Source: Actinomycetota bacterium
GTDB taxonomy: Bacteria > Actinomycetota > Humimicrobiia > Humimicrobiales > Humimicrobiaceae
Length of the DNA: 7,441 nt
Assembly: GCA_003155275.1 (NCBI GenBank)
Contig: PMCC01000013.1
Coordinates: forward strand, 17,591-25,031
Direction: 5' to 3'
Of the stretch, positions 1 through 5,186 are shown piece after piece (position 1 is the stretch's first letter; each line of letters starts with the position of its first letter). A program made the translations under genes and the position numbers. The notes under the pieces are model-generated. The model was not told where the DNA came from. It did not search any database and saw nothing but the letters and a program-made list of their open reading frames with translations.

Positions 1-1
1 A

Positions 2-94
2 CAATCAGGCAGCTTCGCTATGTCGTCAATCAAGGCTGTTGTAGAAAAGAAAATCTACTGTATATATAAAGCGCTCACGGAGATGGCTCAATAA
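2..94 (+). CDS. C-terminal fragment of an unidentified upstream protein
   Basis: An open frame enters from the left edge and stops at a TAA at 92-94, giving 30 residues that end in ALTEMAQ. Another frame is open as far as a TAA at 67-69, so the choice of frame is not forced. I prefer this one because it ends 22 bases before the next start codon, the usual spacing in an operon, and its composition (lysine, valine, isoleucine, glutamate) suits a helical protein tail. No family can be recognised from so short a piece. If real, it is probably co-transcribed with the reductase that follows and may act in the same pathway. Confidence 0.4.
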   Translation, partial: QSGSFAMSSIKAVVEKKIYCIYKALTEMAQ

Positions 95-104
95 AGCGCG
101 AAAT

Positions 105-110
105 GGAGGA
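105..110 (+). promoter_or_regulatory. Ribosome binding site of the reductase gene
   Basis: GGAGGA lies six bases before the ATG at 117. It is a near-perfect Shine-Dalgarno site and fixes that start. Confidence 0.8.
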
Positions 111-116
111 AACCAA

Positions 117-1295
117 ATGCGTGAAGAGACAGACCGCTCAATTGTCTTGACTGGAGCGACCGGATTTTTAGGTGCGTTTCTGATGGCAAACCTGTTGGAA
201 AGAGGGTATCATGTAACAGTTCTGGGGCGTGCCTCAAAAGACATGGAACTGTCGGATAGATTGTCAGCTCTGGTCCGGTGGTTCAACATTGCTGCTCCGG
301 CGGAAAGTTTGCGCGCTCTGGAGACTGATTTTTCAAAGAGACATTTGGGCCTAGATGATGAAACATACAAACTTCTGTGTGGTGCTGCCGGCAAAATCAT
401 CCACTGCGCCTCTGACACCAGCTTTGTGGAACGTAACAGGGAACAGGTAATGACAGCCAATGTGAACAACCTGGCCGTATTGCTCGATCTTGCAGCTGAT
501 GCCAGAGCCGGTCACATGTATTATGTCAGTACAGCCTATGTCGCCGGCAAATGTGAAGGCCTGTGTATGGAGAAACCTGTGACCATGGACAGCTTCACTA
601 ATGTGTATGAGGAAAGCAAGGCACGGGCTGAAGTGATTATCAGTCAATACTGTAGAAACCATGGTATACCACTTTCCATCCTGCGGCCGTCTATCGTCTA
701 CGGGCATTCGAAAACAGGACTATCCATGAAGTTCAATGCCTTGTACTATCCTGTAAAATCAGTTTCGTACGTCCGGGATATCTACTTAAAAGACATCCTT
801 TATCAAGGTGGGAAGCAGTCAAGACGGTGGAATATCAGTATGGGAGATGATGACATTTTGTGTTTACCTATGGAATTCTACTTTCCGAACAACGGATTTG
901 TGAACCTGATACCTGTCGACTATTTCGTAGAATCCACTCTGCGTATAGTCGAACATCCTGAATCTGAAGGTATATATCATTTAACGAGTGAAAATCCGCC
1001 TGATATGGCTACGTTGACTGAATACACTGAACGGTTTCTTGGTGTGAGGGGCATTCAGATACTGTCAGACCCAGCGCTGAGAACTCATGAGCCCAACCCG
1101 GTCGAAGAGCTGTTGAACAGGTATATCGAACCCTATCGCCCCTACCTGTCTGACATGAGGATTTTTGACCGTAGCCGAATAAATAACATAACGGTTGGTC
1201 TTGTTAACCCCACTTTTACCTACGAAATATTTGAACGCTGCATGGCTTATGCCGTAGCATGTGACTGGGGCAGAAAATCGGCTCTACTAACTTGA
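117..1295 (+). CDS. NAD(P)-dependent thioester-reductase/fatty-acyl-reductase-like extended SDR
   Basis: This 392-residue soluble protein is an extended short-chain dehydrogenase of the NAD_binding_4 (male-sterility, thioester-reductase) type. Seen in the sequence: the Rossmann dinucleotide motif TGATGFLG at residues 12-19, the core segment HCAS at 96-99, the active-site STAYV at 138-142, the catalytic pair Tyr164 and Lys168 in YEESK, and LRPSIVYG at 189-196 after the active site. The C-terminal part (VDYFVESTLRIVEHPE, then EPYRPYLSDMRIFD near 338-351) resembles the substrate-side region of acyl-thioester reductases. Known family members reduce acyl-CoA or carrier-bound acyl thioesters to aldehydes or alcohols, while other extended SDRs are sugar epimerases, so the substrate here is open. 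There is no carrier-protein or adenylation domain, so any acyl donor would come from another protein, possibly the upstream gene. The ATG at 117 has a strong ribosome binding site. Base composition is visibly less AT-rich than in the genes just downstream. Confidence 0.82.
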   Translation: MREETDRSIVLTGATGFLGAFLMANLLERGYHVTVLGRASKDMELSDRLSALVRWFNIAAPAESLRALETDFSKRHLGLDDETYKLLCGAAGKIIHCASDTSFVERNREQVMTANVNNLAVLLDLAADARAGHMYYVSTAYVAGKCEGLCMEKPVTMDSFTNVYEESKARAEVIISQYCRNHGIPLSILRPSIVYGHSKTGLSMKFNALYYPVKSVSYVRDIYLKDILYQGGKQSRRWNISMGDDDILCLPMEFYFPNNGFVNLIPVDYFVESTLRIVEHPESEGIYHLTSENPPDMATLTEYTERFLGVRGIQILSDPALRTHEPNPVEELLNRYIEPYRPYLSDMRIFDRSRINNITVGLVNPTFTYEIFERCMAYAVACDWGRKSALLT

Positions 1296-1343
1296 TGTGA
1301 CTAGTCAAACTGTCTTTGCAATACTTTTTTGTGTAAAAAGATA

Positions 1344-1802
1344 ATGAATTGGTTTCACAAAAACGCTGAACACACCTGCAAAACCAAGAAGCCATTATAC
1401 GCCCGAAAATATTCTGAATTTACTAATATTGAGGATACTGATGGAGTATCTTAGTTATCAACGCTTAATGGATTGCTTGGTAAAGGTGAGGGGCCTACCT
1501 TTGAAATTTTTTTGAAAGATGATTGGACTATCGCTGCTGAGAAAGTTGCAAAGCCAAAACCATATATGTTTGATATGACAAAAGGAGTAAAAATTGTTTT
1601 TGTTGGAGAATTAACTATTATCGTTACTTATGAAAAATTTTATAATCCAAGTTATAATATTGCAGAGGATTATGTTGATTCAAAGGAATACTTTTGGATA
1701 ACTAGGGATAGTGAAAACAAGACTGAATTATTGGATGGAATTAGATTTGAAATCTCTGATAGTGGTGCATATAGCAAATTATTAAATTCTATAAAACAAT
1801 AA
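1344..1802 (+). pseudogene. Hypothetical protein gene interrupted by one in-frame TAG
   Basis: I do not recognise the family. From ATG 1344 one frame runs 36 codons, meets a single TAG at 1452-1454, and continues in the same frame to a TAA at 1800-1802, giving 152 codons counting the TAG. The part after the TAG could start at TTG 1473, but no Shine-Dalgarno site precedes that TTG or the next ATG at 1566. An internal start is therefore unconvincing, and one interrupted gene is the simpler reading. The first part is basic with scattered charged residues (KTKKPLYARK). The second looks like a folded alpha/beta domain with hydrophobic strands (VKIVFVGELTIIVTY) and no membrane segment. The site before ATG 1344 is also weak (AAAAAG, three bases away). 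A recent nonsense mutation is the likeliest cause; TAG readthrough or recoding is the alternative. The coding sequence is more AT-rich than the reductase upstream. Confidence 0.5.
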
Positions 1803-1873
1803 AGAGTAATAGCAAATATTGTAAATAAACAGCTATACTATGAGAAACAGTTGGCAAGGTAATATATTTGAAA

Positions 1874-1879
1874 AGAGGT
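1874..1879 (+). promoter_or_regulatory. Ribosome binding site of the small membrane protein
   Basis: AGAGGT lies five bases before the GTG at 1885. It is the main reason to accept the GTG start of the 37-codon frame. Confidence 0.5.
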
Positions 1880-1884
1880 AAATA

Positions 1885-1998
1885 GTGGGACAAAAACAGA
1901 ACAAAGGAAATCGTTTTGCAAAATGGACTATAGGTATTATTGCGGGAATAATGATTATAACCTTAATATTAATATACATTCCTAAGTGTAGAATATGA
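1885..1998 (+). CDS. Small single-pass membrane protein, 37 residues
   Basis: A GTG start with a good ribosome binding site opens 37 codons ending in TGA at 1996-1998. Residues 1-13 are polar and basic (GQKQNKGNRFAK). Residues 14-32 are an uninterrupted hydrophobic stretch (WTIGIIAGIMIITLILIYI), and the tail is PKCRI with one cysteine. The layout is a single transmembrane helix; by the positive-inside rule the N-terminus would be cytoplasmic, though the tail also has two basic residues. No family is recognised. It sits between the interrupted gene and the exported DUF1566 protein, 65 bases before the latter's start, and could share its transcript. It may be a genuine microprotein or the surviving N-terminal anchor of a larger degraded gene. 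The clear signal-anchor pattern plus the ribosome binding site argue against chance. Confidence 0.5.
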   Translation: MGQKQNKGNRFAKWTIGIIAGIMIITLILIYIPKCRI

Positions 1999-2051
1999 TA
2001 ATCAGTTTACACAACAACTTAATAAACCCCGGTATTAAAAAGGGTATTTAG

Positions 2052-2057
2052 AAAGGA
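2052..2057 (+). promoter_or_regulatory. Ribosome binding site of the DUF1566 protein
   Basis: AAAGGA lies six bases before the ATG at 2064 and supports that start, which places the signal sequence directly at the N-terminus. Confidence 0.6.
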
Positions 2058-2063
2058 TAAAAA

Positions 2064-2759
2064 ATGAGGCGCAAACTAAAATTATTGTACCTGGCATTAA
2101 TCGCAGTATTTATTTTTAGTTTTGCAGAGTGCAGTACATCTGCCTCCACAGAAACAGCAGCTGCTGCAACCACAGCTTTCGCAGAAAAAACAGCAGAAGC
2201 AGAAACAACCGAACCATCAACTGCTATACCGGAGACGACACATTCTTCAGTTGCGGGAAATGTTGATTATAATATTACCGACACTGGACCTGCGGGCGGT
2301 TTTATTTTCTTCGTAAATCCAAATTACGCAACTGACGGTTGGAAATACCTTGAAGCAGCGCCTGGTGATTTCCCGGGCAATAAAAATGACTACAATATTC
2401 AATGGTACAATGGAAGTAATGTGGATACCGGCGCTATAGCAACTGCTATAGGTACAGGAATGCCTAACACACAGAAAATTATAAACATACAAGGTGAAGG
2501 CAGTTATGCTGCAAAGATATGCTTTGACTTGACGCAAGGGGGCTATAGCGACTGGTTTCTGCCATCCAAAGATGAGCTGAATCTAATGTATGAAAACCTC
2601 TACTTGAAGAGTTTTGGCAGTTTTAAGCCTGATGGCTATTGGAGTTCTTCTGAGGGCGTTGCAGGCCTCGCCTGGGTCCAGTATTTTGACAATGGTCTTC
2701 AGGACAGCTTTAGTAAGGTCTTTGGCCTTCTACGGGTTAGGGCTATGAGGGCTTTTTAA
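2064..2759 (+). CDS. Exported, probably surface-anchored DUF1566 (Lcl_C-like) protein; candidate DGR variable protein
   Basis: This 231-residue protein starts with a basic, hydrophobic signal sequence (residues 1-22) ending at FAEC, so Cys23 may be lipidated. Glu at the position before the Cys is unusual for a lipobox, leaving an ordinary signal peptide or membrane anchor possible. Residues 24-62 are a low-complexity Ala/Thr/Glu linker, typical of a wall or surface spacer. Residues 70-231 form a DUF1566 domain: TDTGPAGGFIFFVN (72-85), GWKYLEAAP (92-100), DWFLPSKDELNLMY (163-176), GYWSSSE (191-197) and the terminal RVRAMRAF (224-231). Such domains adopt or resemble C-type-lectin folds and bind ligands; no enzymatic residues are evident. 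The segment between the last two motifs has mostly C- or T-ending codons and hydrophobic residues at positions where I recall relatives carrying asparagine, as expected of a DGR variable region. No partner reverse transcriptase is in the window. The family call is firm; the diversification role is inference. Confidence 0.8.
   Translation: MRRKLKLLYLALIAVFIFSFAECSTSASTETAAAATTAFAEKTAEAETTEPSTAIPETTHSSVAGNVDYNITDTGPAGGFIFFVNPNYATDGWKYLEAAPGDFPGNKNDYNIQWYNGSNVDTGAIATAIGTGMPNTQKIINIQGEGSYAAKICFDLTQGGYSDWFLPSKDELNLMYENLYLKSFGSFKPDGYWSSSEGVAGLAWVQYFDNGLQDSFSKVFGLLRVRAMRAF
2655..2756 (+). other. Candidate DGR variable region within the DUF1566 gene
   Basis: These codons encode residues 198-231. Of the 27 codons for residues 198-224, 20 end in C or T. 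Among the 13 Gly, Val, Leu and Ala codons, where the third base is free, 11 do so. DGRs mutate template adenines, so an AAC/AAT-rich template yields NNC/NNT codons encoding varied residues. The segment ends at the gene's stop codon in a G-rich stretch, as known variable regions often do. No template copy was found in the window, so this is a hypothesis. Confidence 0.35.
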
Positions 2760-2994
2760 CTATTTATCAATTTAGATATAGCAGGCTTATTTAAGCACAA
2801 TTACAAACCTTAATTAACTATTTGCATGGTGTGTAGATCCTTCCAGGCATAGGCACCACTAGAATTTATATTACTCTTGCTAATATTGATATTGAAAACG
2901 GTATGAAATAATTTAAGGGATTATTGTAATCACATTAATTAAGTAAAAAACAAAGCATTTTCAGTAAGTTTCAAAGCACTTCTTTAGCCTGTTT

Positions 2995-3013
2995 TCAGGG
3001 GACATATTCCTGA
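2995..3013. repeat. REP-like imperfect palindrome
   Basis: TCAGG and CCTGA pair perfectly, with two further G-T pairs inside and a five-base ACATA loop. The GGGACA start and ATTCC end resemble the hairpin units beside lon (7229-7301, read on the minus strand), which begin GGGACA and end ATCCC. Such GGGAC hairpins are a form seen in REP elements mobilised by RAYT transposases, but no transposase is present here. It could also be a weak hairpin with no function. Confidence 0.3.
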
Positions 3014-3091
3014 TTATTTCTAAATATTTTTTCCGGTCTTGTTTAATTGGTCTCATGAAATTATTATTCCCTTAGGAAAATTTTTTAATAA

Positions 3092-3120
3092 TACTTTCTT
3101 GTTTTATTTTTTGCTAGAAT
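3092..3120 (+). promoter_or_regulatory. Candidate purH promoter with extended -10
   Basis: TAGAAT at 3115-3120 is preceded by TGC, giving an extended -10 (TGCTAGAAT). A weak -35 (TACTTT, 3092-3097) lies 17 bases upstream. Transcription from here would give a leader of about 200 bases. AT-rich spacers throw up such matches by chance, so confidence is low. An alternative is TTGTTA at 3191-3196 with CATGCT at 3214-3219. Confidence 0.28.
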
Positions 3121-3316
3121 TAATAAATTCAGGAGTTTCAATCCGGAATTCACAGGAATTAAGCTAAATTGAAAGTATTTATTGGAAAATTTGTTAAAAT
3201 TAGAAAAAACATGCATGCTTTAGACCAGGCAGACTTAAAATCTAAATCGGAGAGACATGCTTATCGCGCTAACTAGGGACAATTTACAGGGCGAAACTAA
3301 AATAACTTTTAAAAAA

Positions 3317-3322
3317 GGGGAG
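3317..3322 (+). promoter_or_regulatory. Ribosome binding site of purH
   Basis: GGGGAG lies five bases before the ATG at 3328 and fixes the purH start. Confidence 0.75.
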
Positions 3323-3327
3323 TTCAA

Positions 3328-5034
3328 ATGGCAGTCAAGGTTAAAAGGGCACTGATAAGTGTCTCAAACAAAATAGGCTTATTAAAATTCTCTGAAGTCC
3401 TGCAGTCCCTTGGTGTGGAAATCGTCTCAACCGGGGGCACATATAAACAGCTTTCAGAAGCGGGACTGAAAGTCCTGAGAGTGGAAGAGCTTACAAATTT
3501 TCCTGAGATGATGAACGGGAGGCTTAAAACACTTCACCCGAATGTGCATGGCGCAATACTTGCAGACAGAAGCAAGCCGGAACACCTTGAGCAGGCATCA
3601 CAGGCAGGAATGAAACTTATCGATATGGTAGTCGTAAACCTTTATCCGTTCAAGGAAACTGTTGCAAAAGAAGGTGTCACTCTTCAGGAAGCAATAGAAA
3701 ATATTGATATTGGCGGCCCGACCATGTTAAGGAGCGCCGCAAAAAACCATAAGAGTGTTGCAGTGGTAGTGGACCCAGAAGATTATGAAAAAATTGCAGA
3801 TGAGCTTGTAAAAAATGGCGGTTGCATAAATGATTCCACTCTTTTTGCCCTAAGCATCAAAGCGTTCCAGCACACATGTGAATATGACAGTGTGATATTT
3901 AACTGGTTAAGCAATAGATACAGCAGTTTAAAAGAAACAGACTATAAAGATTCAGGCGTATTTGTAAGAAATTACCTGAAAATCGACTGCACGAAAGCCG
4001 AAAATGAATTTATTGATACATATGGGGCACACAATATAAAAGACGCTCAGGGGAATTTCAACAAATCAATCAACCTTAAGTTTGAAAAGATAAAAGACTT
4101 AAGATATGGTGAAAATCCCCATCAGAAGGCTGCTTATTACAGGTATGCCGGGACAGGTGATGAATGCCTTGCCGCAAGCGTCCAGCTTCAGGGAAAGGAA
4201 CTCTCCTTCAATAATATACTTGATACAAATGCTGCCTTTGCCATTGTCAAAGAATTTGAAAGTCCGACTGTTGCAATAATCAAGCATAATAATCCATGTG
4301 GTGTTTCCTGCGCAACAACGGTCACGCAGGCATATTTTAATGCCCATGGCGCAGATCCTCTCTCTGCATTTGGAGGCGTTGTTGCATGCAATTATAAATG
4401 GACCACCGATGCTGCAAGATTTATGTCTGATAAGTTTGTCGAAGTCCTGATTGCCCCGGACTTTGAGGCTGAAGCATTGGATATCCTTAAATCACGGGAA
4501 AACTTAAGGGTTTTAAAAATCAAGTTTAATCTGGCAGAGCACCTCTCAGCCATCAAATCGCCTGGGTATATATCAGTATACCCGGATTTAAAAGGTATTG
4601 ACGGCGGACTTTTAGTGCAGGATCTTGATGAAGGTCTGGCAAGCTCAGAAGTCTTAGAGACTGTGACTGCAGCCAAACCTTCAAGGAGCCAGATTGACGA
4701 TATGCTTTTTGCATGGCAGATAATCAAAAATGTAAAATCCAATGCCATACTTCTTGCAAAAAACAAAACCACCACAGGGGTGGGCACGGGACAGATGAGC
4801 AGGGTTGATTCAGCAAGGCTTGCAACTGAAAAAGCCGGTGAAAATGCAAAAGGCTCGGTACTTGCATCAGACGCATATTTTCCTTTTACTGATGCTGTTG
4901 AAATTGCGCTTAAAGCAGGAATTGCCGCAATCATCCAGCCGGGCGGTTCTGTCCATGACAAGGACATTATAGAGCTTTGCAACAAAAACAGCATACCGAT
5001 GGTTTTTACCGGCAAAAGGCATTTTAAGCATTAA
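3328..5034 (+). CDS. purH: Bifunctional AICAR formyltransferase / IMP cyclohydrolase
   Basis: PurH carries out the last two steps of de novo purine synthesis in the cytoplasm: it formylates AICAR using 10-formyltetrahydrofolate, then closes the ring to IMP. The N-terminal MGS-like cyclohydrolase domain (about 1-195) shows STGGT (34-38), GRLKTLHPNVHGAIL (64-78) and DIGGPTMLRSAAKN (127-140). The C-terminal transformylase domain (about 250-568) shows DLRYGENPHQKAA (257-269), the catalytic KHNNPCG (319-325), DPLSAFGG (343-350), GVGTGQMSRVDS (484-495), SDAYFPFTDA (514-523) and PGGSVHDKDI (538-547), and it ends in the family-typical TGKRHFKH. All key motifs are intact. At 568 residues it is longer than the 529-residue E. 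coli enzyme, mostly because the inter-domain linker (about 197-248) is some 30 residues longer. The gene stands alone rather than in a pur operon here. Its last codons and stop form the first unit of a tandem repeat that fills the spacer before the ABC-F gene. Confidence 0.97.
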   Translation: MAVKVKRALISVSNKIGLLKFSEVLQSLGVEIVSTGGTYKQLSEAGLKVLRVEELTNFPEMMNGRLKTLHPNVHGAILADRSKPEHLEQASQAGMKLIDMVVVNLYPFKETVAKEGVTLQEAIENIDIGGPTMLRSAAKNHKSVAVVVDPEDYEKIADELVKNGGCINDSTLFALSIKAFQHTCEYDSVIFNWLSNRYSSLKETDYKDSGVFVRNYLKIDCTKAENEFIDTYGAHNIKDAQGNFNKSINLKFEKIKDLRYGENPHQKAAYYRYAGTGDECLAASVQLQGKELSFNNILDTNAAFAIVKEFESPTVAIIKHNNPCGVSCATTVTQAYFNAHGADPLSAFGGVVACNYKWTTDAARFMSDKFVEVLIAPDFEAEALDILKSRENLRVLKIKFNLAEHLSAIKSPGYISVYPDLKGIDGGLLVQDLDEGLASSEVLETVTAAKPSRSQIDDMLFAWQIIKNVKSNAILLAKNKTTTGVGTGQMSRVDSARLATEKAGENAKGSVLASDAYFPFTDAVEIALKAGIAAIIQPGGSVHDKDIIELCNKNSIPMVFTGKRHFKH

Positions 5035-5170
5035 TAATTTTTTAAATGGCTATTTAAACATTAATAATTTTTAACAAGCATTTTAAGCATTGATAACTAT
5101 TTTTTAAAAATCCTTTCAAGTAATAATTTTTTTAAATGGCCCTTCAAGTATTAATAATTATTTTATAAAA
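5018..5170. repeat. Five degenerate tandem units of about 30 bases starting inside the purH 3' end
   Basis: Units as I align them: 5018-5047, 5048-5077, 5078-5111, 5112-5137 and 5138-5170. The shared pattern is a GGC or GC start, then TTTAAGCATTAATAAT or a variant, then a run of T and TTAAAT. Unit 1 contains the final purH codons (His-Phe-Lys-His-stop), so later units look like diverged copies of the gene's tail. The boundary of units 1 and 2 forms a 7-bp hairpin (5041-5058, arms TTTAAAT/ATTTAAA, loop GGCT). No strong GC-rich terminator is present, so purH and the ABC-F gene may be co-transcribed. Confidence 0.6.
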
Positions 5171-5186
5171 GAACTTAATACATATT

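Larger units (their letters stand above)
2760..3327. other. Gene-free AT-rich spacer upstream of purH
   Basis: These 568 bases have frequent stops in all frames and no convincing gene. They hold a small REP-like hairpin (2995-3013) and a candidate promoter (3092-3120). The last 200 bases would form a long purH leader, in which the CATGCTT word occurs twice (3214-3220 and 3256-3262). I matched the leader against the conserved parts of purine, ZTP, tetrahydrofolate and guanidine riboswitches as I know them and saw none. No tRNA fold was seen. Confidence 0.6.

Noticed and set aside
1298..1307. Palindrome TGACTAGTCA just after the reductase stop
   Set aside because: It is short with no loop and no T-run directly behind it, so it is neither a convincing terminator nor a recognised operator.
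1441..1515. A short ATG frame overlapping the TAG of the interrupted gene
   Set aside because: It ends after 24 codons, has no clear ribosome binding site, and is in a different frame from the long coding stretch.
1834..1839. TATACT as a -10 promoter element for the small membrane protein
   Set aside because: No -35-like hexamer lies 16-18 bases upstream and there is no TGN extension. A lone -10 match in AT-rich DNA is weak.
2849..2911. Small coding remnant in the spacer (reads PGIGTTRIY... to a TAA)
   Set aside because: Only about 20 codons, no start or ribosome binding site, and no family recognised. Chance is likely.
2000..3327. DGR reverse transcriptase, accessory gene or template repeat near the DUF1566 gene
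   Set aside because: No frame in the window encodes RT motifs, and I found no adenine-rich copy of the candidate variable region. Any such partner must lie outside the window.
3127..3327. Riboswitch in the purH leader
   Set aside because: The leader is long and purH is often controlled this way, but I could not match the conserved cores of purine, ZTP, THF or guanidine riboswitches.
4392..5015. Long antisense frame (207 codons) opposite purH
   Set aside because: It lies wholly opposite intact purH motifs, is serine- and alanine-rich as mirror frames often are, and has no family features.
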